From the NCBI RefSeq assembly GCF_003254645.1, contig NZ_PNFD01000002.1, positions 558,001-622,000 on the forward strand: DNA of 64,000 nucleotides, in the 5' to 3' direction. This stretch comes from Microbacterium suaedae (lineage in GTDB: Bacteria > Actinomycetota > Actinomycetes > Actinomycetales > Microbacteriaceae). The notes beneath the pieces were generated by a model. It saw only the letters and a program-made list of their open reading frames with translations. It was not told where the DNA came from and did no database searches. The position numbers were made by a program, and so were the translations under genes. Below are positions 19,035 through 28,918 of the stretch, piece by piece (the stretch's first letter is position 1; each line of letters starts with the position of its first letter).

Positions 19035-20420
19035 GTGTCGACCTCCGACAACACCCCCGAGACTGACGAGACCGCCGCCGCGAAGCCCGGTCCGGTCCCG
19101 AGCCCCGCCGCCTTCGCGAAGCGCACGAAACCCGCCGCTCCCACAGTGGATGCCGCGCCGGTCGTCGTGCCGCCCGCCGCCCCCGCGACCCCCGGTGCCG
19201 CCGAATGGGGACGGGTCGACGAGAACGGCATCGTCTCCGTCCGCGAGGGCGACGACTGGCGGGTCGTCGGCGAGTACCCGGACGGCACGCACGAAGAGGC
19301 GCTGCAGTACTACGTGCGCAAGTATGACGATCTCGCTTTCAAGGTGCAGGCGATCGAGCAGCGGCATCAGGCTGGCGGCGCCGCCGCGGCCGAGCTGCGC
19401 AAGCAGGCGACGCAGCTCAAGGATGATGTCGTCGGCGCCGCTGCCGTCGGCGATCTCGCGGCCCTTGAAACCCGCCTCACGACGATGATCGACGAACTCG
19501 CCGAGGCGAGCGCGCAGGAGGCCGCCGCCCAGCGGGAGGCCGTCGACGCGGCGATTGCCGAGCGCACCGCGATCGTCGAGCAGGTCGAGCAGCTCGCGGC
19601 ACGCGATCCGCAGACGGTGCAGTGGAAGCAGGCAACAGCCGAGCTGAACGATCTCTTCGCGGCCTGGCAGACGCACCAGAAGACCGGACCGCGCCTGCCG
19701 CGCGGCACGGCTCAGGCCCTGTGGAAGCGATTCCGGGACGCGCGTTCGAAGATCGAGCGAGCGCGGCGCGCGTTCTTCGCCGAGCTCGACGAGGTGCACA
19801 AGACGGCGAAGTCGCAGAAGACCCGCATCATCGAGCGTGCCGAGGCCCTCGCGACGAAGGGTGAGGACGGCATTCCCACCTATCGTGCGCTGCTCGACGA
19901 GTGGAAGGCCGCGGGCCGCGCCGGCCGCAAGGCCGACGATGCACTGTGGGCGCGCTTCAAGGCCGCCGGCGACGTGCTCTACCAGGCTCGCGCTGAACGC
20001 AGCGCCGAGGAAGAAGCCGAGTCGGCGCCGCGTATCGAAGAACGCGAGGCGCTTCTCGAGGAGGCGAAGCAGGTCTCCGACATCACCGACCTCAAGAAGG
20101 CGCGCCAGGTCCTCACCGGGATCCAGCGCCGCTGGGACGAGGTCGGGCGGATCTTCCCCCGAGACGTCGAGCGCGATCTCGACGGGCGCATGCGCAAGAT
20201 CGAGCAGGCGCTGAAGGACCGCGAAGACGTCGACTGGAAGCGCAACAACCCGGAGACCAAGGCGCGGGCCAACGACATGGAGTCGCAGCTGCGCGAATCG
20301 CTCGAAGGTTTCGAGCGGGATCTCGAGGCAGCGCGCGCCGCGGGCGACGACAAGGCAGCGCGCGAGGCGCAGGAGGCCATCGACGCTCGCACCGCCTGGC
20401 TTCGAGCCATCGGCAACTGA
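19035..20420 (+). CDS. DUF349 domain-containing protein
   Basis: A 461-residue protein with a Pro/Ala-rich N terminus (residues 1-60), a short globular segment (GRVDENGIVSVREGDDWRV), then long helical coiled-coil DUF349 repeats. Repeats are marked by Trp-containing WKQATAELNDLFAAWQ, LWKRFRDARSKIERARRAFF, LLDEWKAAGRAGRKADDALWARFKAA and IQRRWDEVGRIFPRDVERDLDGRM. DUF349 proteins are widespread in actinobacteria and of uncertain role; some act in stress or ribosome-linked processes. GTG start with GAGGAG upstream. It lies opposite rel, as commonly seen. I cannot assign a biochemical activity. Confidence 0.85.
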   Translation: MSTSDNTPETDETAAAKPGPVPSPAAFAKRTKPAAPTVDAAPVVVPPAAPATPGAAEWGRVDENGIVSVREGDDWRVVGEYPDGTHEEALQYYVRKYDDLAFKVQAIEQRHQAGGAAAAELRKQATQLKDDVVGAAAVGDLAALETRLTTMIDELAEASAQEAAAQREAVDAAIAERTAIVEQVEQLAARDPQTVQWKQATAELNDLFAAWQTHQKTGPRLPRGTAQALWKRFRDARSKIERARRAFFAELDEVHKTAKSQKTRIIERAEALATKGEDGIPTYRALLDEWKAAGRAGRKADDALWARFKAAGDVLYQARAERSAEEEAESAPRIEEREALLEEAKQVSDITDLKKARQVLTGIQRRWDEVGRIFPRDVERDLDGRMRKIEQALKDREDVDWKRNNPETKARANDMESQLRESLEGFERDLEAARAAGDDKAAREAQEAIDARTAWLRAIGN

Positions 20421-20446
20421 GCGCCGGGTTCTCCACAGGCGTTCCC

Positions 20447-20489
20447 GGACGGGGCCGTGCCGCGGCATACTCGCGGCATGGCCCCGTCC
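20447..20489 (+). terminator. 18-bp-stem hairpin after the DUF349 gene, overlapping the next start codon
   Basis: Left arm 20447-20464 and right arm 20472-20489 pair over 18 positions with one G-T wobble; the loop is the seven bases 20465-20471. It starts 27 bases after the DUF349 stop, the right place for an intrinsic terminator, and is followed by CGCTTTGCG. Unusually, the right arm contains the ATG at 20478 of the next gene. Confidence 0.7.
20466..20471 (+). promoter_or_regulatory. Candidate leaderless -10 for the gene at 20478
   Basis: CATACT lies exactly six bases before the ATG at 20478, so transcription would start at or next to the A of the start codon. The hexamer is entirely within the loop of the hairpin at 20447-20489. 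Confidence 0.45.
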
Positions 20490-21047
20490 GCTTTGCGCAG
20501 CCCTGTCCCCCTCTCCGTCGCCGAGCTCTCCGCGGCGGCGCTCGACGGCGATCTGCAGCGCGTTTCCCGGACGGCCTATGCGCCGATCCGACTGCCAGCG
20601 AGCGAGATCGTCCGCGCGCGAGCGGCCCGCGAGGTGCTGACCGGTGGTCTCGCCGCCGTCGGCATCACGGCTGCGTGGATCCACGGAGTCACACCGCATG
20701 AGCCGGATCCGCACCACGTTCAGCGCATCGAGGATGCACCCGCACGTCGACACTGGCAGGCCGGAGTCGTCGTGCACACCTGGCCGCTCCCCCGTGCAGA
20801 CGCACTCGAAATCGCCGGCACGCACGTCGCGACGCTCGAGCGCACGTTCTACGACCTCGCCCGCGCCGCCTTCACCGGCGGCGCTGACGCCGCGCACCGC
20901 GACGCCATCGGATGGTTCGCGCGGCACAGCGAGCTGCATCCACGCCTCATCGAGTGGCTGAACCGCGGTCGCCGGCTGCGATACACGAAACGCGCCGCCC
21001 AGCTGCTGGAGCCGGGTCAGGACGACGTGACGCGGTACACGTCGTAG
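20478..21047 (+). CDS. Hypothetical protein (possible AbiEi-like regulator)
   Basis: A 189-residue protein without membrane segments. It has a short N-terminal helical part ([30 protein letters not shown]), then a mixed segment with [19 protein letters not shown] and a C-terminal [21 protein letters not shown]. Small actinobacterial proteins with similar layout are sometimes labelled type IV toxin-antitoxin AbiEi-type antitoxins; I regard that as unproven. No toxin partner is adjacent. The ATG at 20478 is preferred over GTG at 20457 because of the -10 at 20466. The 3' end overlaps rel by 31 bases, tail to tail. Confidence 0.6.
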   Translation: MAPSALRSPVPLSVAELSAAALDGDLQRVSRTAYAPIRLPASEIVRARAAREVLTGGLAAVGITAAWIHGVTPHEPDPHHVQRIEDAPARRHWQAGVVVHTWPLPRADALEIAGTHVATLERTFYDLARAAFTGGADAAHRDAIGWFARHSELHPRLIEWLNRGRRLRYTKRAAQLLEPGQDDVTRYTS

Positions 21048-23266
21048 ACGCCCTCGATCCGTCTGACCGCGTTCAAGACGCGATCAAGGTGCACGGTGTC
21101 ACCCATCTCGAACACGTACCGACTCAGCGCGAGCTGATTGCGGGTCGTCTGCACCGAGGCCGAGAGAATGTTGACGTGGTGCTCTGTGAGGATCCGGGTG
21201 ATGTCGCTGAGAAGGCCGCCGCGATCAAGCGCCTCGACCTGGATGTGAACGAGGAAGACGGCCTTCGTCGACGGCGCCCACTCGACCTCGATCATGCGCT
21301 CCGGGTCCTCGCGCAATGACTCGACGTTCGAGCAGTCTGCCCGGTGCACGCTCACACCGCTGCCGCGCGTGACGAATCCGACGATCTCGTCACCCGGCAC
21401 GGGCGTGCAGCACTTCGCGAGCTTGACGAGAATATCGGGAGCACCGCGCACGAGCACGCCCGAGTCGCCCACGCGGGGACGCTGGCTCGCTGTCGGCGGC
21501 AGCTCGACAGGCCCCGTCGACGTGTCGGCGTCACTCAGGGCCGCCTGCACCTTCTCGAGAACCGACTGCGCGGAGACATGCCCCTCGCCGACCGCCGCGT
21601 ACAGCGCCGAGATGTCGTGATAGTGCATCTGCGCCGCGACCTCGGGAAGAGCATCCTTCAGGCGCGCGAACGAGACGTTGTGGCGGCGCATCGCACGCGC
21701 GATGTCCTCCTTGCCCTGCTCGATGGCCTCGTCGCGGCGCTCCTTGGTGAACCACGAACGGATCTTGTTGCGTGCGCGCGTGCTCTTGACGAACGACAGC
21801 CAGTCGCGGCTCGGTCCGGCGTCGGGGTTCTTCGAGGTGAACACCTCGACGACATCACCCGAGTGCAGCTCTGTCTCGAGCGGCACGAGGCGCCCGTTGA
21901 CCTTGGCGCCCATCGTGCGGAAGCCGATCTCGGTGTGCACGGCGAACGCGAAATCTACGGGGGTCGCCCCTGTGGGAAGGCCGATCACCCGCCCCTTCGG
22001 CGTGAAGACATAGACCTCCTTCGCACCGATCTCGAACCGCAGCGAGTCGAGGAACTCCCCCGGGTCCTTTGTCTCGGCCTGCCAATCGCTGAGCCGCGCG
22101 ATCCACGCCATGTCCTGATCCGAGGCACGTTCGTCGGGGCGTCCGCCCGTCGCCGCCATGCGCTCCTTGTACATCCAGTGCGCGGCGACGCCGTACTCGG
22201 CCTGCTGGTGCATCTCCTGCGTGCGGATCTGGATCTCGACGGTGCGTCCGCCTGGTCCGATGACCGTCGTGTGCAGCGAGCGATACAGATTGAACTTCGG
22301 CGTCGCGATGTAGTCCTTGAAACGCCCCGGCAGCGGAGTCCAGCGCGCATGGATCGCGCCGAGCACGGCGTAGCAGTCGCGCACTGTCGGGACGATGACG
22401 CGAATGCCGATGAGGTCGTAGATGTCATCGAACTCGCGTCCGCGGACGACCATCTTCTGGTAGACGGAGTACAGCTGCTTCGGACGACCCGAGACGTTGC
22501 CGCGGATGCGCAGATCGCCGAGATCGCGATTGACCTCGTCGATGACCTTCTGCACGTACTGCTCGCGCTGCGGCGTCCGCTGCTTCACGAGGCTGTCGAT
22601 CTCGTTGTAGATCTTCGGGTAGAGCACGGCGAAGGAAAGATCCTCGAGCTCACTCTTGATCGCGGCGATGCCGAGTCGGTGCGCGAGCGGCGCGTAGATC
22701 TCGAGGGTCTCCGTCGCCTTCTTCTTCGCCTTCTCAGGCGGAACGAAGCCCCACGTACGGGCGTTGTGGAGGCGATCGGCGAGCTTGATGACGAGAACCC
22801 GGACGTCCTTCGACATCGCGACGATCATCTTGCGCACGGTCTCAGCCTGTGCGCTCTCGCCGTACTTGACCTTGTCGAGCTTCGTGACGCCGTCGACGAG
22901 CAACGCAACCTCGTCGCCGAACTCGGCCGTCAGCTCGTCAAGGGCGTATCCTGTGTCCTCAACGGTGTCGTGGAGTAGTGCGGCCGCGATCGCCCGCGGA
23001 CCGAGGCCGAGCTCCGCGAGAATCTGCGCGACGGCGAGCGGATGGGTGATGTACGGTTCGCCGCTGCGACGCTTCTGACCGCTGTGCTTCTCTTCTGCGA
23101 CCCGATAGGCCTTCTCGATGATGCTGAGGTCGACCCGCGGATGCTTCGCCCGGACGGATTCCGTCAGGCGCCTGACGGACTCGTTCGGCTTCGCCCGCGT
23201 GAAGATGCGCGGAACGAGCCAGCGGAGGCTCGGCCCGGGAGAAGACGATGTCGACGAATCAGCCAT
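21017..23266 (-). CDS. rel: Bifunctional (p)ppGpp synthetase/hydrolase
   Basis: Makes and degrades the stringent-response alarmones ppGpp and pppGpp. The 749-residue long RSH protein has an HD hydrolase domain ([26 protein letters not shown]), a synthetase domain ([34 protein letters not shown]), a TGS domain ([24 protein letters not shown]), a helical and zinc-finger region ([28 protein letters not shown]) and a C-terminal ACT domain ending [10 protein letters not shown]. Both catalytic halves look intact. The single long Rel is typical of actinobacteria. A TAGGAT hexamer at 23310-23315, across the secF stop codon, could serve as -10. Confidence 0.96.
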   Translation of the reverse strand: MADSSTSSSPGPSLRWLVPRIFTRAKPNESVRRLTESVRAKHPRVDLSIIEKAYRVAEEKHSGQKRRSGEPYITHPLAVAQILAELGLGPRAIAAALLHDTVEDTGYALDELTAEFGDEVALLVDGVTKLDKVKYGESAQAETVRKMIVAMSKDVRVLVIKLADRLHNARTWGFVPPEKAKKKATETLEIYAPLAHRLGIAAIKSELEDLSFAVLYPKIYNEIDSLVKQRTPQREQYVQKVIDEVNRDLGDLRIRGNVSGRPKQLYSVYQKMVVRGREFDDIYDLIGIRVIVPTVRDCYAVLGAIHARWTPLPGRFKDYIATPKFNLYRSLHTTVIGPGGRTVEIQIRTQEMHQQAEYGVAAHWMYKERMAATGGRPDERASDQDMAWIARLSDWQAETKDPGEFLDSLRFEIGAKEVYVFTPKGRVIGLPTGATPVDFAFAVHTEIGFRTMGAKVNGRLVPLETELHSGDVVEVFTSKNPDAGPSRDWLSFVKSTRARNKIRSWFTKERRDEAIEQGKEDIARAMRRHNVSFARLKDALPEVAAQMHYHDISALYAAVGEGHVSAQSVLEKVQAALSDADTSTGPVELPPTASQRPRVGDSGVLVRGAPDILVKLAKCCTPVPGDEIVGFVTRGSGVSVHRADCSNVESLREDPERMIEVEWAPSTKAVFLVHIQVEALDRGGLLSDITRILTEHHVNILSASVQTTRNQLALSRYVFEMGDTVHLDRVLNAVRRIEGVYDVYRVTSS

Positions 23267-23312
23267 CGCGTCCCGTGCCGTCGGCGTCCGAACGAGCCCT
23301 CATGCACCCATC

Positions 23313-24290
23313 CTAGGCGTCTGCGTCGCCGCGCTGTTCGCGCACGCGCGCGTCGCGCCGAGCGATCTGCGGCTCACGTTCGCGAAGAAGCGAGTACAGA
23401 GGAGCCGACACGAACAGCGTCGAATACGTCGCGACGATGATGCCGACGAAGATCGACAGCGAGATGTCGCTCAATGTCTCGGCCCCCAGGCCGAACACGC
23501 CGATGAACAGGATCGCGGCGACCGGGAGCGCCGCGACGACAGACGTGTTGATCGAACGGATGAGCGTCTGATTCACCGCGAGATTCACCGACTCTCCGAA
23601 GGTGCGATCGCCCTGCTCTTCCTGGGTGTTCTCGCGGATCTTGTCGAACACCACCGTGGTGTCGTACAGCGAGTACGCGAGGATCGTGAGGAAGCCGATG
23701 ACGGCCGACGGCGAGATCTGGAAGCCCGCGAGCGAGTAGATACCCACTGTGACGACAAGCACGTCGACGAGACCGATGATCGCCGCGATCGACATCTTCC
23801 AGGTGCGGAAGTAGATCGCCAGGATGAGGAATGTCAGCGCAAGGAAGATCGCGAGTCCCCACAGCGATTGCTTCGTGACGTCGGCGCCCCACGACGGGCC
23901 GATGAACGAGTCCGTTACCTCTTCCGTCGAGACTCCGTATGCCTCCGCCAGCGCCACGGCGAGGTCGCGGGTGTCTTCGTTCGAGAGGGTCGACGTCTGC
24001 ACGCGCACGTCGCTGCCGCCGACGATCGTCACGGTCGCTTCCGCTCCGGGAGCGACGTCGTCGACGGTGTCGGTCGCGATCTGCTGATCGGTCGAGGACG
24101 GGTTCGAGATCGTGAACTGCGAGCCGCCGGTGAATTCGATCGACGGCTCGATACCGCGCACGAATGGCGCGATCGCGGAGATCACGACGAGCGCGATCGC
24201 GATCTTGAACCAGAGGCTCCGGCGCGCGACGAACGGGACGGAGGTCTTGCCGGTGTAGAGGTCGTTGCCGACCTCGTTCATGGTGCGCAT
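23313..24290 (-). CDS. secF: Protein translocase subunit SecF
   Basis: Partner of SecD in the accessory complex that uses the proton gradient to complete Sec-dependent export. The 325 residues give six predicted membrane helices with the first periplasmic domain between helices 1 and 2 (EPSIEFTGGSQFTI). The RND-type signatures IGFLTILAYSLYDTTVVFDKIREN and NQTLIRSINTSVVAALPVAA are present. The ATG at 24290 overlaps the secD stop by one base. The order yajC-secD-secF-rel is conserved in actinobacteria. Confidence 0.95.
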   Translation of the reverse strand: MRTMNEVGNDLYTGKTSVPFVARRSLWFKIAIALVVISAIAPFVRGIEPSIEFTGGSQFTISNPSSTDQQIATDTVDDVAPGAEATVTIVGGSDVRVQTSTLSNEDTRDLAVALAEAYGVSTEEVTDSFIGPSWGADVTKQSLWGLAIFLALTFLILAIYFRTWKMSIAAIIGLVDVLVVTVGIYSLAGFQISPSAVIGFLTILAYSLYDTTVVFDKIRENTQEEQGDRTFGESVNLAVNQTLIRSINTSVVAALPVAAILFIGVFGLGAETLSDISLSIFVGIIVATYSTLFVSAPLYSLLREREPQIARRDARVREQRGDADA

Positions 24291-26002
24291 CAGGCGCGGC
24301 CCTCCCCGCTCGTCGTGTCCGTATCGCCCACGGCTGTCTTCTCTGCCTCGAGCTTTCTCTCGGCGATCGTCTGTCGCCTGCTCGCCTCGTTCCGGGAGCG
24401 GCTGTTCTTCGCTCCTACGCCAACGGGTTCACGGAAACGTGCCCGGCCACTGTAGACGGCTCCGAGTGCATCCGGATCGAGCCCCGAGAGCGGGTGCCCG
24501 CCACCGAAGAACTTCGTACGCACGACCAGCTGCATCACGGGGTGCGTGAAGATCACGAAGATCAGGATGTCGAGCAGGGTCGTCAATCCGAGGGTGAAGG
24601 CGAAGCCCTTCACCGTCGCGTCCGCCAGGATGTAGAGCACGACGGCGGCGAGAACGTTGATGGACTTCGAGATGAAGATCGTGCGCCGAGCGCGCGCCCA
24701 ACCATCCTCGACGGCGGCCGTCGCGGTCTTCCCATCGCGCAGCTCGTCGCGGATGCGCTCGAAGTACACGATGAACGAGTCTGCAGTGAATCCGATCGTG
24801 ACGATCAGACCGGCTACGCCGGCGAGCGACAGTCGGTAGTCGATGCGCCACGAGAGCAGACACAGCATGACGAAAGTCAGAACAGCCATGACCGCGAGCG
24901 AGGCGATGATCACGAAGCCGAGTGCGCGATAGCTGACGAGCAGCACCCAGAGGGCGACGAGCGCAAGACCGATGAGACCCGCGACGAGGCCGATCATGAG
25001 CTGCTGGGATCCGAGCGTCGCCGAGATCGTGTCGCTCGAGACGACCTGGAAGCTCATGGGCAGTGCCCCGAAGCGCAGCTGATCGGCCAGGACCTTCGAG
25101 CTCTCCTCGGTGATCCCCTGTCCTGAGATCTGAGGCGTGCCGTTGGTGATGATGCCGTCCATCGACGGGGCCGAGATGACATTGCCGTCAAGAACGAATG
25201 CGAACTGATTCTGCGGCGACTGCAGGTTGTACAGCCGCTGGCTGATCTCGCCGAAGACATCGGAGCCTTCGGCGTCGAAGTCGATCGTGACCAACCAACG
25301 ACCGTTCTGCTGGCTCACGCCGGCCTGCGCGTCGTCGATCGCCGATCCGTCGAGCTCCACGGGGCCCAGGATGTACTTGGCCTGCCCCGCCGGATCGCAC
25401 GTGATGAGCGGCTCGTCGGCGGGAGCATGAGCGGGGTCGTTCTCCTCCGACGTGCAGTCGTACGCGAGCATCTCCGCCCACAGTGCGTCGGTCACCCACG
25501 CAAGGTCACTCGCGTTCGTCGGCTCCGCCGTCGGCTCCGCGTTGAGCGAAGGATCGGGCGTCGGATACGGCGTCTCCTCGCCGTCCTCACCCACGAAGCT
25601 CGTCGCGGGCGCGGCCGCGTAGAGCACAGGGCGCAGCTGCATCTGCGCGCTCGCCTGGATCCGCTCGCGCGTCTCCTGATCGGCGTTCCCGGGGATCTGC
25701 ACGACGATGTTGTCGGCGCCCTGCGTCGTGATCGATGCTTCCGACACACCCGATGCGTCGACACGCTGGCGGATGATCTCGACGGCTTGCGCCATCTGAT
25801 CCGCACTGGGCGTCTCGCCGGCCGTATCGGCCTCCATGATGATCTGCGTCCCACCCTGCAGATCGAGCGCGAGCTCGGGCACCCACGTGCCTTCTTTGAA
25901 CAGGTGCACGCCGAGAGCGTTCGCGCCGAACAGCACGAGCGTGATTCCCAGCAGGCCGATAAGTGCGCGCCATGCTCGGCGCGTCGGAGGGGCTGTCGCC
26001 AC
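24290..26002 (-). CDS. secD: Protein translocase subunit SecD
   Basis: The 570-residue protein has an N-terminal transmembrane helix, a large extracytoplasmic domain (LDLQGGTQIIMEADT, IIRQRVDASGVSEASITTQG, VVQIPGN) and five C-terminal helices with TADSFIVYFERIRDELRDGK. The extracytoplasmic domain contains an insertion relative to E. coli, including a Thr/Pro/Asp-rich linker (PYPTPDPSLNAEPTAEPT). The start is GTG at 26002. A Ser/Arg/Lys-rich C-terminal extension after the last helix is common in actinobacterial SecD. Confidence 0.95.
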   Translation of the reverse strand: MATAPPTRRAWRALIGLLGITLVLFGANALGVHLFKEGTWVPELALDLQGGTQIIMEADTAGETPSADQMAQAVEIIRQRVDASGVSEASITTQGADNIVVQIPGNADQETRERIQASAQMQLRPVLYAAAPATSFVGEDGEETPYPTPDPSLNAEPTAEPTNASDLAWVTDALWAEMLAYDCTSEENDPAHAPADEPLITCDPAGQAKYILGPVELDGSAIDDAQAGVSQQNGRWLVTIDFDAEGSDVFGEISQRLYNLQSPQNQFAFVLDGNVISAPSMDGIITNGTPQISGQGITEESSKVLADQLRFGALPMSFQVVSSDTISATLGSQQLMIGLVAGLIGLALVALWVLLVSYRALGFVIIASLAVMAVLTFVMLCLLSWRIDYRLSLAGVAGLIVTIGFTADSFIVYFERIRDELRDGKTATAAVEDGWARARRTIFISKSINVLAAVVLYILADATVKGFAFTLGLTTLLDILIFVIFTHPVMQLVVRTKFFGGGHPLSGLDPDALGAVYSGRARFREPVGVGAKNSRSRNEASRRQTIAERKLEAEKTAVGDTDTTSGEGRA

Positions 26003-26069
26003 GACGGGATCCCTTACGTGAGTCGCTGTCGATGTGTCGCGCGGGCGCCGTCAGATGGCGCGCCGCGAG

Positions 26070-26483
26070 TCAGTCCTTCTTGGGGTCGTCCGCCTCGGCC
26101 TCGGCCTCGGCCTCGCCCGATGCGCGATCCGCGTCCGCTTCGACGGTCTCGACGTCGTCGCCCTCGTCGTACACGTCCTCATCTTCGTCCTCGTCGGTCT
26201 CGTCCTCGTCGAGGGGAGCTTCGGGATCGATCGTCACCGTCTGCGCGTGGACCTCGACCTCGACGCCGGGCGCGATCTCGATGATCGCGTGGCGCGTGAG
26301 ATCGTCCGCGTCGAACTCAACGAGCGTGCCATAGAGGCCCGCGCGGGTCATGACCCGCGTGCCGGGAACGAGCTGCTGCTGGCGCTTCTGCTCTTCCTCC
26401 TGCATCTTCTTGCGGCGGCGACTCGAGCTCCAGAACATGAAGACGAGAAGGGCGCCGGCGACGACGAGCAGGATGATGTCCAT
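26070..26483 (-). CDS. yajC: Preprotein translocase subunit YajC
   Basis: Small membrane component of the SecDF-YajC complex. The 137 residues start with MDIILLVVAGALLVFMFWSSS (one helix) followed by the basic RRRKKMQEEEQKRQQQLVPGTRVMTRAGLYGTLVEFD, the YajC core. The last 50 residues are extremely acidic, an Asp/Glu run from about residue 88, and of low complexity. Such acidic tails are seen in other actinobacterial YajC proteins; their role is unknown. The ATG at 26483 heads the operon with secD and secF. Confidence 0.93.
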   Translation of the reverse strand: MDIILLVVAGALLVFMFWSSSRRRKKMQEEEQKRQQQLVPGTRVMTRAGLYGTLVEFDADDLTRHAIIEIAPGVEVEVHAQTVTIDPEAPLDEDETDEDEDEDVYDEGDDVETVEADADRASGEAEAEAEADDPKKD

Positions 26484-26592
26484 AGAAGAGCTGAGGCCTT
26501 TCGAGGTGGGGGACGTGCGATGCGGAACGCGCCGTCAAGACGAGCTCGCGTTCCGCGGACGCTGCGCCGAGAGGCCCCGGCGCATCCCGTCG

Positions 26593-26598
26593 ATTATA
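26593..26598 (-). promoter_or_regulatory. Candidate -10 of the yajC-secD-secF operon
   Basis: A perfect TATAAT on the minus strand lies about 110 bases before the yajC start and just downstream of the ruvB stop. No good -35 is visible at 16-18 bases. The leader would include a 7-bp GC hairpin (TGCGCCG with CGGCGCA). Confidence 0.55.
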
Positions 26599-26625
26599 GG
26601 GCATGCGCATCAGCGCACGGACCGC

Positions 26626-27636
26626 TCAGACCCCCTCCGGAACGGGGAGCTCCAGATGCTCGTAGGCGTCAGGAGTCGCGACACGCCCACGCGGCGTGCG
26701 ACCCATCAGCCCGATCCGCACGAGGTATGGCTCAACGACGCTCTCGACCGTGTCGGCTTCCTCGCCGACCGCGACGGCGAGGGTCGACAGGCCCACGGGG
26801 CCGCCCCGGAAACGGCGCACAAGGGCGTCGAGTACGGCTCGGTCAAGACGGTCGAGCCCGATCGCATCGACATCGTAGAGCTCGAGTGCAGCACGAACGC
26901 CTTCGAGCGTCACGGCACCGCCTCCGGCATGAACGAGGTTCCAGTCGCGCACGCGTCTCAACAGGCGGTTGGCGATGCGCGGCGTGCCCCGCGAGCGTCG
27001 GGCGATCTCACCACGCTGCTCGGGACCGAGATCGACGCCGAGCACCGCTGCCGAACGGTCGACGACGCTCTCGAGCTCGTCGGTCTCGTAGAACTCCAGG
27101 TGCGCCGTGAACCCGAAGCGGTCGCGAAGCGGATTGGGAAGAAGCCCGGAGCGGGTCGTCGCGCCAACGAGGGTGAAGGGAGCGAGATCGAGCGGAATGC
27201 TCGTCGCACCGGCGCCCTTGCCGACCATGATGTCGATGCGGAAGTCTTCCATCGCAAGGTAGAGCATCTCTTCGGCTGAGCGCGCCATTCGATGGATCTC
27301 GTCGATGAAAAGCACTTCCCCCGGCGTGAGGCTCGAGAGCACCGCCGCGAGATCGCCGGCGTGCTGGATCGCGGGCCCGCTCGACATCCGCAGGGGTCGC
27401 GACGCCTCGTGCGCGACGATCATCGCCAGGGTCGTCTTACCGAGGCCCGGCGGGCCCGCAAGCAGAATGTGATCCGCGGGCCGATCCTGCATACCCGCAG
27501 CATCGAGGAGAAGCTGAAGCTGCCCGCGCACCTTGTGCTGCCCGATGAACTCACCGAGACTCTGCGGACGCAGCGCTCCCTCGACAGCGAGCTCGGTCTC
27601 GTCCTGTGGCTCGGGTGAGACGACGTCGTCAGCCAC
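26626..27636 (-). CDS. ruvB: Holliday junction branch-migration helicase RuvB
   Basis: Hexameric AAA+ motor that drives branch migration with RuvA. The 336-residue protein contains [15 protein letters not shown], Walker [19 protein letters not shown], Walker [12 protein letters not shown], sensor [12 protein letters not shown] and the C-terminal winged-helix [21 protein letters not shown]. The GTG at 27636 is chosen over a start nine codons upstream. It has GGGAGGAG about six bases upstream and overlaps the ruvA stop by eight bases, the same overlap length used in the aro and car junctions. Confidence 0.96.
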   Translation of the reverse strand: MADDVVSPEPQDETELAVEGALRPQSLGEFIGQHKVRGQLQLLLDAAGMQDRPADHILLAGPPGLGKTTLAMIVAHEASRPLRMSSGPAIQHAGDLAAVLSSLTPGEVLFIDEIHRMARSAEEMLYLAMEDFRIDIMVGKGAGATSIPLDLAPFTLVGATTRSGLLPNPLRDRFGFTAHLEFYETDELESVVDRSAAVLGVDLGPEQRGEIARRSRGTPRIANRLLRRVRDWNLVHAGGGAVTLEGVRAALELYDVDAIGLDRLDRAVLDALVRRFRGGPVGLSTLAVAVGEEADTVESVVEPYLVRIGLMGRTPRGRVATPDAYEHLELPVPEGV

Positions 27637-28249
27637 GCACTCCTCCCGTCTTCGCTGGTCCAAGCGCCGCGAGAGTCAGGCGGAGGAGCGGCTGAACGGC
27701 CCCCCGATCGGCATCCGATGCACTTTCCGATACCTGCCGGACGGCGTCGACCGCCGTGCGCTCCGGCCAGCCGAGCCCGACGAGGGCCTGCACCACCTGC
27801 TCGGAGACGCCGGCGGGCGCCGCTCCGGCCGCCGGGGATGCCTGCGAGACATGCTGCAGCTTGCCCTGCAGCTGGACGGCGATGAGCTTCGCGGTCTTGG
27901 GACCGATGCCCGAAACTTTGCGGAACGGCGCGGGGTTTTCGTCGGCGACGGCCTCGGCGATCTGGTCGATGGTCATGCCCGACAGGACGCCGAGGGCCGA
28001 CTTCGGGCCCACGCCACTCACGCCGAGAAGCGTGCCGAAGACGTCGAGTTCGTCGCGCGAGGCGAAACCGAAGAGGCTCAATGCGTCTTCGCGGACGACC
28101 AGATGAGTGTGCAGGAACAGCTCCTGCCCGGGGTGGGCGGTGCGCGCGACGTCGGGCGGAACGGCGACGGCATAGCCGACACCCGCGACTTCCAGGATGA
28201 CGCTGTCGGTTCCGGCGTGCTGGACGGTGCCGCGCAGGGACGAGATCAT
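27629..28249 (-). CDS. ruvA: Holliday junction binding protein RuvA
   Basis: Tetrameric protein that holds the Holliday junction for RuvB. The 206 residues begin [21 protein letters not shown] (OB fold), continue with two helix-hairpin-helix motifs ([18 protein letters not shown] and [19 protein letters not shown]), and end with the UBA-like domain [22 protein letters not shown] that contacts RuvB. It follows ruvC after nine bases. Confidence 0.95.
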   Translation of the reverse strand: MISSLRGTVQHAGTDSVILEVAGVGYAVAVPPDVARTAHPGQELFLHTHLVVREDALSLFGFASRDELDVFGTLLGVSGVGPKSALGVLSGMTIDQIAEAVADENPAPFRKVSGIGPKTAKLIAVQLQGKLQHVSQASPAAGAAPAGVSEQVVQALVGLGWPERTAVDAVRQVSESASDADRGAVQPLLRLTLAALGPAKTGGVRG

Positions 28250-28258
28250 CCCTCCACC

Positions 28259-28843
28259 CTATCGGGGCGTTCGTACGTATGTTCGAGCGACACGCGATCG
28301 CTTCTCGGCCTCGGCCCACGCCCGTTGCGCCGGCGTCTGGCCCCCACCAGCCCCGGCGGTGTCGGGAGCGGTTCCTGAACGCCAAGCGTGACAGAGCGCA
28401 ATCGCCAGAGCGTCAGCCGCGTCGGCAGGCTTCGGCAGCACGGCGAGCCGCAGCACGCGCGCGACCATGTGCTGCACCTGGGCCTTCTCGGCAGAGCCGT
28501 AGCCCGTGATCGCCGCCTTCACCTCGCTCGGCGTGTGCGTCGCCGTCGGGAGACCGCGTTCAGCCGCAAGCATGAGCGCCACACCGGACGCCTGCGCCGT
28601 TCCCATCACGGACGCGACATTGTGCTGAGCGAACACGCGCTCGACGGCGACGACCTCGGGGGCGTGCGCGTCGAGCACCTGGCGGATGCCGCGGGCGATC
28701 GTCGCGAGCCTGTCCCCCGGATCCGCGTCAACGGGCGAGCGCACGACGCCGACATGCACGAGCGAGGCCGTGCGATCGGCCGCGACGTCGACGACGCCGA
28801 CGCCGCACCTTGTCAGGCCGGGGTCGATCCCGAGAACGCGCAT
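28259..28843 (-). CDS. ruvC: Crossover junction endonuclease RuvC
   Basis: Resolves Holliday junctions by paired nicks. The 194-residue RNase H-fold protein has the acidic catalytic residues in [14 protein letters not shown] (Asp7), [12 protein letters not shown] (Glu) and [17 protein letters not shown] (two Asp). The C-terminal 40 residues after this motif ([29 protein letters not shown]) are a low-complexity extension. The start has GAGGAGAG upstream. It heads the ruvC-ruvA-ruvB operon. Confidence 0.95.
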   Translation of the reverse strand: MRVLGIDPGLTRCGVGVVDVAADRTASLVHVGVVRSPVDADPGDRLATIARGIRQVLDAHAPEVVAVERVFAQHNVASVMGTAQASGVALMLAAERGLPTATHTPSEVKAAITGYGSAEKAQVQHMVARVLRLAVLPKPADAADALAIALCHAWRSGTAPDTAGAGGGQTPAQRAWAEAEKRSRVARTYVRTPR

Positions 28844-28918
28844 CTGGCTCTCCTCATCCTCTCCTCACAGCGTACGACGAGGTGCGCGCCAGCCGCGGAG
28901 CGGAGCACCCGACGGAAA

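Noticed and set aside
20478..21047. Toxin-antitoxin or abortive infection system (AbiEi-like)
   Set aside because: No partner toxin gene on the same strand and no nucleotidyltransferase motif nearby; flanked by DUF349 and rel. Kept as hypothetical.
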